DNA from: CAVWDI01 sp046259385
GTDB lineage: Bacteria; Chloroflexota; Anaerolineae; Anaerolineales; UBA4823
Length of the DNA stretch: 62,559 nucleotides
NCBI GenBank assembly: GCA_046259385.1
Contig: JBJYWI010000138.1
Span: 1-62,559, forward strand
Reading direction: 5' to 3'
Shown here: positions 25,567 to 33,901 of the stretch, piece after piece
Layout of the letters: each line of letters opens with the position of its first letter
How positions within the stretch are numbered: the first letter of the stretch is position 1
The notes under the pieces: model-generated
What the model was told of the DNA's origin: nothing
Seen by the model: the letters and a program-made list of their open reading frames with translations, nothing else
Databases searched by the model: none
Position numbers and translations under genes: made by a program

Positions 25567-26805
25567 TTGATCGAGGAATCGAATAAGAACAACTGGTTGA
25601 CAATTCTTCAGTTGGTATTTAGCGCTCTGGCGGTGATTGGTTTGTGGGCGCTGGCTTTGATTCTGCTTTTTTTTGGCGTTTTTGGAGTGGTTGATTTTCA
25701 AGGCATGGGTGGAGGAAGATTGCCGCTGTACCTTTCTGCGGCCGCGAGCGCAGCAGCCGGTCTTTTGCTGGTTCCATCTGCTGTATATTCATTCAACAGG
25801 GCTTCGGGACGGAAAATAACCCTTCGATACCCGGACAAGTGGTGGCTGCGGCCCAACATACTGATTTTCACCCTGCCTGCGGTGCTTTTGCTGGGCCACC
25901 ATGCTGCACAGAATGATTACTTATCTCTGTGGTTTTTGCCGGTTTTCCATATTTTTGCGGTTGGGCTGCCGATACTCTGGTTTCTTTATCTAGGCGTCCG
26001 CGACCTCCCGCTTGGTTCAAAGCAAAGAAGGTGGGGCGTGCTCGCCAGCGGTCTGGCATTGGGACCTTTCATGATTATGCTGGTTGAATTTTTACTGCTT
26101 GGTGTGGTGATTTTCGCTGGTGTGATCTTTTTATTAAACCAGCCAGATGGACTAAATGAGTTATACGCCAGCTTTGAGACATTGGTCAATTCGAGTGCGG
26201 ACCCTGATCAAATTGTAGCTAATCTGGGTCCATACTTCTTAAAACCGGGAATACTGTTATTGGTATTCTTATTTGTATCGGTAATTGTCCCGTTGGTTGA
26301 AGAGGCTCTTAAACCGGTCGGGGTATGGTTATTGATCAACCGGAGCTTAACTCCAACTGAAGGATTTGCGGCGGGGTTGATAAGCGGCGCAGGTTACGCT
26401 TTTTTTGAAAGCGCCGCACTTTCCAGTACGGCTGATGAATGGATGCTGGTGGTTGTCGCGCGGATCGGCACGGCTGTTATTCATATCCTAACAGCAGGTT
26501 TAATGGGCTGGGCGATGGTCTATTCATGGCGGTACAGCAAATACACCCGGCTGGGCTTAAGCTATGTGGGTGTAGTATGTTTACATGGATTATGGAACGG
26601 GCTTACATTATTGATGATGCTGGCTTTTATTGTTGAAGAATTTAATCCGGGTTTGGATGCCCCGTTTAGGGTGCCAGAAATTGACGCCGTCGTCCCTTTT
26701 ATGCTGGGAATGATAAGCCTTGCTGCTTTTCTAGCCCTGTTGTGGGTCAATGGATATCTTAATAAACAGCAAAGAGAAGAGAGCAGGCAAAGCGAAGCAG
26801 TGTGA
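25567..26805 (+). CDS. PrsW-like intramembrane protease
   Basis: PrsW proteins are multi-pass glutamic-type membrane proteases (in Bacillus, site-1 cleavage of anti-sigma factor RsiW). About nine hydrophobic segments are visible. The active-site blocks are EEALKP (Glu245, Glu246), YAFFESA (Glu281, in the FxxxE position), His306 in TAVIHIL and LHGLWN (His340, Asn344), all embedded in membrane helices. The length of 412 is at the high end for the family because of an extra N-terminal pair of helices. The TTG start at 25567, 14 bp after the fusion gene, has no clear ribosome binding site, so translation may be coupled. No anti-sigma factor gene lies nearby. Confidence 0.8.
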   Translation: MIEESNKNNWLTILQLVFSALAVIGLWALALILLFFGVFGVVDFQGMGGGRLPLYLSAAASAAAGLLLVPSAVYSFNRASGRKITLRYPDKWWLRPNILIFTLPAVLLLGHHAAQNDYLSLWFLPVFHIFAVGLPILWFLYLGVRDLPLGSKQRRWGVLASGLALGPFMIMLVEFLLLGVVIFAGVIFLLNQPDGLNELYASFETLVNSSADPDQIVANLGPYFLKPGILLLVFLFVSVIVPLVEEALKPVGVWLLINRSLTPTEGFAAGLISGAGYAFFESAALSSTADEWMLVVVARIGTAVIHILTAGLMGWAMVYSWRYSKYTRLGLSYVGVVCLHGLWNGLTLLMMLAFIVEEFNPGLDAPFRVPEIDAVVPFMLGMISLAAFLALLWVNGYLNKQQREESRQSEAV

Positions 26806-26892
26806 ATATGAAAAGATTGCCAAAAAGCATGCTATAATCCCCCCCGCTGTTCCTGAATTTATTCCGTATAAGAACAACTCAACCACTAATTT

Positions 26893-27564
26893 ATGGAAAT
26901 CATTTCATATTTCATTGATTTTATTCTGCACCTTGACGAGCACCTAAGTACGATCATTCAGAATTACGGTACCTGGACTTACCTGATTCTGTTCGTGATT
27001 ATATTTATGGAGACGGGATTGGTTGTGACGCCGTTTCTGCCCGGAGATTCGCTTTTGTTTGCGGCAGGGACATTTGCCTCACCGGCGTTGGGTTCTGCAT
27101 TAAATATCTTCTTGCTGTGGGCGCTGCTGGTTGCGGCAGCAGTCATTGGGGATACAGTAAATTATTGGGTAGGGCATTTTATCGGACCGCGAGCTTTCAG
27201 TGGTGAGGTCCGTTTTCTCAAGAAAGAGTATCTCGACCGGACTCATGAATTTTATGAGAAACATGGCGGAAAGACGATTATTTTAGCCCGGTTCGTGCCA
27301 ATCATCAGGACGTTCGCGCCCTTTGTGGCTGGCGTTGGAGAGATGAGTTACGGGCGCTTTATTTCTTATAATGTAATCGGGGGGGTTTTATGGGTGAGTA
27401 TTTTTACAATGGGAGGTTATTTCTTCGGCAACCTACCGTTTGTCAAAGAAAATTTTACCGTTGTTGTGGTGGCGATTATCTTTATTTCCGTTTTACCGGC
27501 TGTTTACGAAATTGTGAAGGAACGACTTAATAAACCATCGAAGGCTGAAGCGCCTGATTATTAA
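26893..27564 (+). CDS. DedA/VTT-domain membrane protein
   Basis: DedA proteins are membrane transporters; several members move undecaprenyl phosphate or phosphatidyl lipids across the bilayer. PFLPGDSLLFAAG, DTVNYWVGHFIG, the region KHGGKTIILARFVPIIRTF and FVAGVGEMSYGRF are family hallmarks, including the conserved Arg of RFVPxxRT. There are four or five hydrophobic helices over 223 residues, the standard size. A TATAAT at 26833-26838, 55 bp upstream, might be its -10 box. It ends 2 bp before the stop of the convergent acpS. Confidence 0.9.
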   Translation: MEIISYFIDFILHLDEHLSTIIQNYGTWTYLILFVIIFMETGLVVTPFLPGDSLLFAAGTFASPALGSALNIFLLWALLVAAAVIGDTVNYWVGHFIGPRAFSGEVRFLKKEYLDRTHEFYEKHGGKTIILARFVPIIRTFAPFVAGVGEMSYGRFISYNVIGGVLWVSIFTMGGYFFGNLPFVKENFTVVVVAIIFISVLPAVYEIVKERLNKPSKAEAPDY

Positions 27565-27566
27565 GA

Positions 27567-27941
27567 TCAACCCAGGCTAATCGCAACCGCAACAGCGACC
27601 GCGTAGGTATGGGAGTGGCTCAGGCTTATAGACCATTTATCAAGGCGCAACTGGTCAGCGATAACCGCTGCCTGACCGTTCAAAAAAAGTTCCGGTTTAC
27701 CGGCTGTTCCCCTAAGAATTTCTATTTCCTTCCAGTTAATCGGACCTATGCCCGTTCCGAGCGCTTTTGCCACCGCCTCTTTTGCTGCGAAACGAGCTGC
27801 TAACGAGGCGGTTTTATCTCCTACTTCCAGCAATTCCCCTGGAGTAAAGATCCGGTTCAGGAAGTTTTCTCCATGGTCCTCAATTGCACTGGCGAGGCGG
27901 GTGATTTCTACAATATCAATTCCTGTAGCCAGGTTGTTCAT
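27567..27941 (-). CDS. acpS: Holo-[acyl-carrier-protein] synthase
   Basis: AcpS transfers the 4'-phosphopantetheine arm of CoA to acyl carrier protein. GIDIVEITRLA supplies the metal-binding Asp (residue 9). ARFAAKEAVAKALGTGIG supplies the Glu and the Lys of the FxxKEAxxKAxG motif. SLSHSHTYAVAVAVA closes the fold. The length of 124 residues is normal for this trimeric enzyme. The gene lies 6 bp downstream of the M16 pair on the same strand, so it is probably the last gene of that operon. Confidence 0.95.
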   Translation of the reverse strand: MNNLATGIDIVEITRLASAIEDHGENFLNRIFTPGELLEVGDKTASLAARFAAKEAVAKALGTGIGPINWKEIEILRGTAGKPELFLNGQAAVIADQLRLDKWSISLSHSHTYAVAVAVAISLG

Positions 27942-27947
27942 CTTATT

Positions 27948-29219
27948 TCAGGGACCAGCAACAGCGATAGCCAGATGTTCCGGTGAGAGGTATTTTTGGG
28001 CGGCTTCGAGTATGTGTTCTGCAGTTACTCCTTGAATGAGCTCGGGATATTCTCGGTAATAGTTTAATCCAAGCTGGTACCTTTCAAGGTTCATTATTGC
28101 AGCTGCTACCCCAGCGTTGCTTTCAAGAGAGAGCGGCAGCCGTCCAATAAAATTGGATTTACTGTCATTTAGTTCTTCTTCGTTTACCTTTTCGCTGACA
28201 AATCGTCTAATTTCTTCCCGGACAAGTTTAATTGTTTTATCTACATTGTCAGGCGAAACACCCGCTGATACATACCAGGGACCTGGTCCCAATCCGCCGC
28301 TCAGGCTGCTGCTGATGTGGTAAGCAAGGCCTGCATTTTCACGAACCACATCGCCCAACCGACCCATCATTCCAAACCGACCGAGTATATTGTTTCCGAT
28401 CGTTGCCGGAATAAAAAAATTTGATTTTCTTTCCGGACCTGGTGTGCCCAGAACGATGTCAGATTGAAATTTACCAGGAATCTGTAACCGTTCAATTCTT
28501 TCCTCAGAAAGAGGTTTTAACGGAGGCAATTTGACAGGCTCCGGTTGTTTAGGGTTTTTCCATTCTCCAAGTTTCTGGATTACCTTCTGAGCAGCGGTTT
28601 CCGGCTCTACTGCTCCCACAATGACGAGAACCATTCCCTGTGGTCCAATATGTTTTCTATGAAATAATTCCAGGTCTTCCCTGGTAATTTTTTGAATGGT
28701 TTCTGGATAACCGTCCTCGGGGCGGGAATAGGGGTGGTTTTTGTAGACGATCCGGTCAAAAGCCAGGGAGGCCATTTCCCCGGTATCCTGGGAACGCATC
28801 GCCAGTGAAGTTAATAACTGAGCGCGCAGGCGTTCAATCTGCTCTTCCGGGAAAGTTGGATGCTGGATTATTTCTGTGAGGATATCGAGCAACAGGTCAA
28901 GATCTTCTGCAAGGGATTTTCCATTAAAACTGACGCTATGGGTCGCTCCGCTAACAGCGAACGATGCGCCTGCCGATTCGAGAAGATCGAAGATCTTGTT
29001 AAAGTTAAATTTATCCGCACCTCGCATCAAGGCTGTTGCTGTGAAATCCGCTAGACCAAGTTTTTCTTCGGGATCGAAAAGACTGCCAGCGGTCAGGTAA
29101 CCACTAACCACAATGGAAGGGCTGTTGAAGTTCGCCCTGCATAATATAACTATCCCATTACCGAGTTCGACCCGGAAAATGTCATCTGCTCCTGGAAAGG
29201 CGGTTGTCGCTGGTATCAT
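27948..29219 (-). CDS. M16-family peptidase subunit, apparently non-catalytic
   Basis: This is an insulinase-fold protein of about 423 residues without HxxEH: where the zinc motif should be, the sequence reads LADFTATALMRGADKFNFN. Such a partner typically shapes the substrate chamber, as in mitochondrial processing peptidase alpha or bacterial M16B heterodimers. SYNHPYSRP-like text (VYKNHPYSRPEDGYPETIQ) and a C-terminal SLESNAGVAAAIMNLERYQLG are M16 landmarks. The open frame reaches back to 29375, into the upstream gene. I place the start at the ATG at 29219, which removes the overlap and leaves a 46-bp gap. It pairs with the catalytic subunit immediately upstream. Confidence 0.85.
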   Translation of the reverse strand: MIPATTAFPGADDIFRVELGNGIVILCRANFNSPSIVVSGYLTAGSLFDPEEKLGLADFTATALMRGADKFNFNKIFDLLESAGASFAVSGATHSVSFNGKSLAEDLDLLLDILTEIIQHPTFPEEQIERLRAQLLTSLAMRSQDTGEMASLAFDRIVYKNHPYSRPEDGYPETIQKITREDLELFHRKHIGPQGMVLVIVGAVEPETAAQKVIQKLGEWKNPKQPEPVKLPPLKPLSEERIERLQIPGKFQSDIVLGTPGPERKSNFFIPATIGNNILGRFGMMGRLGDVVRENAGLAYHISSSLSGGLGPGPWYVSAGVSPDNVDKTIKLVREEIRRFVSEKVNEEELNDSKSNFIGRLPLSLESNAGVAAAIMNLERYQLGLNYYREYPELIQGVTAEHILEAAQKYLSPEHLAIAVAGP

Positions 29220-29265
29220 GGTTGCCGTGTAAATCTCATGTTCATTGATAAAAAAATATCTTTTA

Positions 29266-30576
29266 TTACTTGGAACCGGGAATAAGATCTTTATTTTGAC
29301 CATCCACAACTGGCAGATATGTACCGACTGTCCTATTTCGGGGGCGCAGGTAAGTTTGGGCGACCCGCTGGACATCCTCAGGCGTTACGGCGGATAGCAT
29401 ATCGAGGAAATTAACGAACCATTCAAAGGATGCAACCATTTCGGATATCCCTAACCAGAAAGCCTGGTTGGTGATACTTTCGCTGCCGTATGCAAATAAA
29501 GCCCTGGCTTGCTTCATTGCCTTGTCTAGGGTATCGATGGGAGGCTTTTTCTCTTGAATATTGGATATCTGTTCATCCACAGCCTGAAGAATCGAATCAG
29601 CTGTACTATGGGGGTGTACGATTGCGTTGATGGTATATAGAAAAGGATCTTGGGTAACCTGCATTCCGCCATAAACGCTGACAGCAAGTTCTTTTTCTAC
29701 CAACGCAAGGTAAAGCAATGACGTTTTATTTGAAATACCTGTACCGAACATATTGAGATTGCTGGGGCCGGTAAGCAGGCTGTCCAGAACCATTAATGGA
29801 AAAAAATCCGGGTTATTTGCTGGTGGAATGTGGTAGACGATCTGGAGAAATGTAGTTTCTCCAGGTCCTTCAATAGTAATCCGTTTTTCGCCGGTTTGAT
29901 CGGGTTCCAACCTCGCCATACGTGGGGATAAATTTCGGTTCTTAATGCCCCCGTAGAAATCTTGAACTTTTGCCAGCATTTTTCCCCGGTCGAAGTCTCC
30001 CGCAATAGTGACCACCGCATTGCCAGGAGTGTAAAATTTCCGGTAGTGATTGAATAAATCGTCCCGTTGGATAGTTTGCAGATCAGCCATATCGCCTATC
30101 ACCATATGGTGGTAGGAGTGTACTCTAAATGAAGTTGCTTGAACCTCTTCTGTCAGAAGGAAAATGGGCTGGTTTTCATTTCCCTGTCTCTCAGAGATGA
30201 TAACCGTTCTCTCAGTGTTGACCTCGTCAGGTTCGAATAAACTCCCAGACATGCGGTCTGCTTCTAGATTAAGCGCCAGATCAATTTTGTCAGCCGGCAA
30301 GGTTTCAAAATAAGTGGTCCAATCCATGTGCGTAAATGCATTCCAAACCCCGCCGACGCGTGAAATCGCTTTATCCAATACCTGCGGCGGAAATTTTGGC
30401 GTTCCCTTGAATTGCATGTGTTCTACCCAGTGCGAAATGCCGGTCATACCGTTGTTCTCGTCGCGTGAGCCAACCCGGTACCAGATCCAGTGGCTGATCA
30501 AAGGGGAGGAATGGATTTCTTTAAGCACTACTTGCAGCCCGTTGTCAAGAGTGTGTTTTGTAATGTCAGACGGCAT
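29266..30576 (-). CDS. M16-family zinc peptidase, catalytic subunit
   Basis: The inverted zinc motif HWVEH is at residues 49-53 (GISHWVEHMQFKGT), and the distal Glu ligand is in LNLEADRM about 75 residues later. The rest follows the M16B pattern: SERQGNENQP, HHMVIGDMADL, FYTPGNAVVTIAGDF and a C-terminal half with SITNQAFWLG. The length of 436 is standard. Together with the downstream non-catalytic partner it should form a two-chain clamshell peptidase that degrades or processes short peptides. There is no signal peptide, so the site is probably cytosolic. It is divergent from the FAD oxidoreductase. Confidence 0.92.
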   Translation of the reverse strand: MPSDITKHTLDNGLQVVLKEIHSSPLISHWIWYRVGSRDENNGMTGISHWVEHMQFKGTPKFPPQVLDKAISRVGGVWNAFTHMDWTTYFETLPADKIDLALNLEADRMSGSLFEPDEVNTERTVIISERQGNENQPIFLLTEEVQATSFRVHSYHHMVIGDMADLQTIQRDDLFNHYRKFYTPGNAVVTIAGDFDRGKMLAKVQDFYGGIKNRNLSPRMARLEPDQTGEKRITIEGPGETTFLQIVYHIPPANNPDFFPLMVLDSLLTGPSNLNMFGTGISNKTSLLYLALVEKELAVSVYGGMQVTQDPFLYTINAIVHPHSTADSILQAVDEQISNIQEKKPPIDTLDKAMKQARALFAYGSESITNQAFWLGISEMVASFEWFVNFLDMLSAVTPEDVQRVAQTYLRPRNRTVGTYLPVVDGQNKDLIPGSK

Positions 30577-30693
30577 GAGGGAAATATTAGCATAAAGTTC
30601 ATTGTTTGAATATGGTATAAAACGTGAAAAGAAATTTGAATACCCCTTTTAATTAATGTATCACGGTTAAAATGATTTTGTGACAAACTGCAC

Positions 30694-30722
30694 TTGTTGT
30701 TTTCTCGGCGAAGTCATATAAT
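30694..30722 (+). promoter_or_regulatory. Promoter for the FAD oxidoreductase gene
   Basis: TTGTTG (30694-30699) and a perfect TATAAT (30717-30722) are 17 bp apart. The predicted start is near 30729, about 45 nt before the ATG at 30774, which has a good GGAGG at normal spacing. Confidence 0.5.
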
Positions 30723-30773
30723 CTACGAGCTTTTTTACCTATCTCATCGCTTAGAAATAATCCGGAGGGATAA

Positions 30774-32117
30774 ATGTCTGACGATCAAACCAATAATTTT
30801 GCTGTTGCCGTGATTGGCGCCGGTCCAGCGGGTATATACGCAGCAAAGCAGTTAGCTAGCAATGGTGTTCGGGTTGCATTGATAAATCGGGATATTAAAC
30901 CTGGCGGGCTGGCGGAATATGGTATTTACTACACCAAACACAAAATGAAGGAAGGGCTGCGAAAGCAGTTTCACCGGATTCTCGAAATGCCCGAAATAAG
31001 CTATTACGGGAATGTTATCGTAGGGAAAGAGACAGGACTGAGCCTGGAGGACTTAAGAAATATGGGTTTCCAGGCTTTAATGGTGACGGTTGGTGCGCAG
31101 GGAACAAAATGGTTAGGGTTACCCGGTGAAGAATTAGCCGGGGTTTTCCACGCCAAGGATATTGTTTATTTCTATAACTCCCTGCCTCCATTCAGCAACC
31201 AACAATGCGCATTTAAGGATCGAGTGGCTTTAATAGGCGTCGGGAATGTGATGATTGACATCGCCCATTGGGCAATCCGCGATTTAAAGGTTGAAGAAGT
31301 CGTTGCAGTGGCTAGGCGCGGCCCAGCTGAGGTGAAATTCACCAAAAAGGAAATGGAATATGTTGCAAAAAATATAGACCTGCAGGCGCTGGACGCTGAA
31401 ATAGACCGTGTAACTGAGCGCATGCAGGCGGTGGGACAGGATCCCCAGGCTGCGAAGGATTTTATTCTTTCCGCTTTGCCGAAGGCAGAGGAGCCAGTTT
31501 CAGATACAAGGTTCACATTTCAATTCCTTTCATCCCCGAGCAGAATCCTCGGAGATGAGAATGGGTGTGTAAAAGGTCTGGAAGTAGAAGACACAAAACT
31601 TGTTCCCAAGAATGGCGACACAAAAGCACGTGGTCTGGACACAAAACGCGTTCTGGATGTTGATACAGTTGTCTTTTGTATCGGAGACAAAGTGGACGAA
31701 GAGTTTGGCCTTCCGGTTAAGTGGAACGAATTTGTAAAGAATCCTAAGCCGGAATTTCCCGTGGACGAAATTTCCTATGAAGCTTACGATCCAGAGATGG
31801 AGAAACCTGTTGAGGGTGTTTTTGTCGCTGGCTGGTCACGTGAAGCTAGCAGCGGACTGGTTGGAATTGCCCGTAAAGATGGGGAAAATGGAGCCAGAGC
31901 ATTATTAAGTTATCTCGAAGCCAGGTGTACCGAGGTAGATGCTGATTCCGTGTTTCAGTCTTTTGAGCAGTATCTTAAGGAGAATTTTGAAGGGGTTGTT
32001 GGGAAAGATGGGGTCCAGAAACTGGAAGAGAAGGAATCCGAACAGGCTGAGCTCCTGGGAGTCGAAGGATTTAAGATGAAGACGAACGAGGAGATGCTTA
32101 CTGCGATAAATAAATAA
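30774..32117 (+). CDS. FAD/NAD(P)-dependent oxidoreductase (GltB-small/FprA-like)
   Basis: The N-terminal FAD-binding motif is AVIGAGPAGIYAAKQLA. PGGLAEYGIYYTKHKMK follows, the pattern of adrenodoxin-reductase/FprA and glutamate-synthase small-subunit proteins. A second nucleotide motif VALIGVGNVMIDIAHWAI binds NAD(P)H, and FVAGWSREASSGLVGIARKDG closes the FAD site. The length of 447 is normal. It most likely passes electrons between NAD(P)H and a ferredoxin or similar carrier. No N-terminal Fe-S (GltD-type) Cys cluster is present, so it is not a complete GltD. It is transcribed alone, from a recognisable promoter. Confidence 0.85.
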   Translation: MSDDQTNNFAVAVIGAGPAGIYAAKQLASNGVRVALINRDIKPGGLAEYGIYYTKHKMKEGLRKQFHRILEMPEISYYGNVIVGKETGLSLEDLRNMGFQALMVTVGAQGTKWLGLPGEELAGVFHAKDIVYFYNSLPPFSNQQCAFKDRVALIGVGNVMIDIAHWAIRDLKVEEVVAVARRGPAEVKFTKKEMEYVAKNIDLQALDAEIDRVTERMQAVGQDPQAAKDFILSALPKAEEPVSDTRFTFQFLSSPSRILGDENGCVKGLEVEDTKLVPKNGDTKARGLDTKRVLDVDTVVFCIGDKVDEEFGLPVKWNEFVKNPKPEFPVDEISYEAYDPEMEKPVEGVFVAGWSREASSGLVGIARKDGENGARALLSYLEARCTEVDADSVFQSFEQYLKENFEGVVGKDGVQKLEEKESEQAELLGVEGFKMKTNEEMLTAINK

Positions 32118-32155
32118 ACCAGAAGCCAATTCTGGCAGTTTATATCCAAAAAACT

Positions 32156-32333
32156 AAGAGGCTGTTCCAAAAGATAGCGTCACTCTGTCGTAACATCCCG
32201 ATCAGGGAAACGAATTGAAGAGTCTTTCTCGGTGAGAATCAGATGATTCGCTTCGTTAGAATCAAACAAGGCGGCAATCCCACAGGATTGCTGCGTATCA
32301 GAATGACAATTAGTACTTTATAGACAGCCTCTT
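32156..32333. repeat. 178-bp inverted-repeat element (MITE-like)
   Basis: AAGAGGCTGT (32156-32165) and ACAGCCTCTT (32324-32333) are perfect 10-bp terminal inverted repeats. They enclose 158 bp without a gene. The inside holds further self-complementary text, including GTCATTCTGATACG read on the minus strand and an AAGCGAATCATCT-type stretch. Such text recalls short interspersed palindromic repeats seen many times in Chloroflexota and other environmental genomes. No target-site duplication is evident. Copy number cannot be counted here because only one copy is in the window. Confidence 0.5.
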
Positions 32334-32342
32334 TGACTTTAA

Positions 32343-32786
32343 TTACTTGGATATATGAAATGGAATCATGATTAAAAAGCCGATCGCGATGACGATTTCA
32401 CCGATAACCACTCCGGCAGCCTGCCATGGTCCAAAATAAGGTATCTCGGGGAGAGGTTGGTTGCCAAGACCGAATATATCAGCCATCCCTGCAGTTACAG
32501 CCAGTACATATCCAGTACTTACGAGGCGAAAACCAATGTCGGCGGCAATCGACTTTTGTTTTCCATTCCACAATGTGTTCAGGGTGATATACCCACCTAG
32601 ACAGATCAAAGCAAGACCTATCAGGAAAACCGAAATTTGAATAAAACCCACCACCGGACTTCTGTCCAGTCCGAACAGGCCCGGGTCAACTCCCAGTATG
32701 AATATTAGCAAGCCTATCAGGACGAATGCTAAGCCTACCCGGATTTTCAACCGGTGGTAATTACTGCGGTTACCGTTCTGGTTCAT
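32343..32786 (-). CDS. Four-helix membrane protein of unknown function
   Basis: I do not recognise this 147-residue protein. It has four strongly hydrophobic segments (about residues 16-34, 46-68, 88-105 and 123-143) separated by short loops, with a basic N-terminus (NRSNYHRLKIR) that should stay in the cytosol. No cofactor or catalytic motif is seen. Its ATG overlaps the stop of the M19 dipeptidase by four bases (ATGA, 32783-32786), so the two are translationally coupled and may work together at the membrane. Confidence 0.65.
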   Translation of the reverse strand: MNQNGNRSNYHRLKIRVGLAFVLIGLLIFILGVDPGLFGLDRSPVVGFIQISVFLIGLALICLGGYITLNTLWNGKQKSIAADIGFRLVSTGYVLAVTAGMADIFGLGNQPLPEIPYFGPWQAAGVVIGEIVIAIGFLIMIPFHISK

Positions 32787-33901
32787 AAAACATCCGGAAG
32801 CGAAAATTTAATCTTTCTAAACCAGTTGTTTGCAAGAACTGCGCCGATGTCGCTTTCTGAGTAGCCTTTTTCAGCAAGTATGGGAGTGATTTTATGCAAT
32901 TCTGCAATTGAATTAATCCCGGAAGGGACCGATTGAAGCCCGAACCCGCCGTCAAAATCGCTTCCGATTGCTACATGTTCCGAACTGCCTGCGATCTGGC
33001 AAATATAATCGATGTGTTTTGTGTACTGTTCAAGAGTGACAATTTCCCTCCCGTCCATAATACTCCAGCCGTTCAGGAGGAATTTATTAAACGGTGTGAC
33101 TCCGATCACACCTCCTCGTTCAATAATTCGCTTGATCACAAGATCGGAGAGGTGACGATTCCCATCGTAATTTTTTAAGAGCGCTGCAGCGTTGCTGTGG
33201 GAGGCGATGATCTCGCCCGGATAGATATCAAGAGCTTGAAGGGCTGCTTGCTCATCCATATGGCTGAGATCGAGGATAAAACCAAAATCTGCCATCGCCT
33301 CGAGCAGTTCATAGCCTTCCGGGGATAATGGTCCGGGTTCATCAGTGCCACCGCAGAACCGAGTCCCCACCCAGGCAGGCCCGATCAGTCGGACACCTCT
33401 TTGCCACCATTCAGCCAGTTCATCAGGGTTGCGGACGCATTCTGCCCCTTCTATCGAAATGAGAATACCTGTGGGAGCAGTTTCGCCGCTCTGAGAGTCT
33501 TCGCTTAATCTATTCCATTGAGTGGCGATCGCATCAAGTTCCTCTTTTGTTTCGATAAGGTGAAACTTATCTGGGTGATCGTTTACCAAGCGATCGTAAA
33601 GATCACATTGACGACGGCAGAGATCATATGCCTGCTGGGCATCTGAATAACAAAATTTTTCCGGGATTTCGTGCCTTTTGCGTAGAGGTAATGCAAACAA
33701 TGAGCCTATAACGAAGGCGATTCTGCCTTTCTGATATTCCGGCCATCCAAGCAGAGTGTCTCCATTTTGCCCTGGTACATAAGTGCCCCGTTCAACCTCC
33801 CGGGTTTGCGTGACGGATTGTGTGTAATCCCTTCCGTATACATGCATATTCCAGGCCAGGTCCTGATGTGCGTCGATGATGAAATTCAATTTGTTTTCCA
33901 T
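32783..33901 (-). CDS. M19-family (renal-type) membrane dipeptidase
   Basis: M19 enzymes are binuclear zinc hydrolases of the amidohydrolase superfamily that cut dipeptides, including D-amino-acid and dehydro-dipeptides. The motifs are IDAHQDLAWN (His and Asp), SIEGAECV, the metal-bridging ligands in LDLSHMDEQ and ASHSNAAALL, then NRHLSD and AIGSDFDGGFG. All are in family order. The length of 372 is typical. There is no signal peptide. Its start overlaps the end of mutY by 16 bp and its stop overlaps the next gene by 4 bp, so it belongs to a tightly packed minus-strand operon running from 35.9 to 32.3 kb. Confidence 0.92.
   Translation of the reverse strand: MENKLNFIIDAHQDLAWNMHVYGRDYTQSVTQTREVERGTYVPGQNGDTLLGWPEYQKGRIAFVIGSLFALPLRKRHEIPEKFCYSDAQQAYDLCRRQCDLYDRLVNDHPDKFHLIETKEELDAIATQWNRLSEDSQSGETAPTGILISIEGAECVRNPDELAEWWQRGVRLIGPAWVGTRFCGGTDEPGPLSPEGYELLEAMADFGFILDLSHMDEQAALQALDIYPGEIIASHSNAAALLKNYDGNRHLSDLVIKRIIERGGVIGVTPFNKFLLNGWSIMDGREIVTLEQYTKHIDYICQIAGSSEHVAIGSDFDGGFGLQSVPSGINSIAELHKITPILAEKGYSESDIGAVLANNWFRKIKFSLPDVL

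Noticed and set aside
29220..29375. N-terminal extension of the non-catalytic M16 gene
   Set aside because: It overlaps the end of the catalytic M16 gene and carries no M16 pattern; the ATG at 29219 gives the normal N-terminus.
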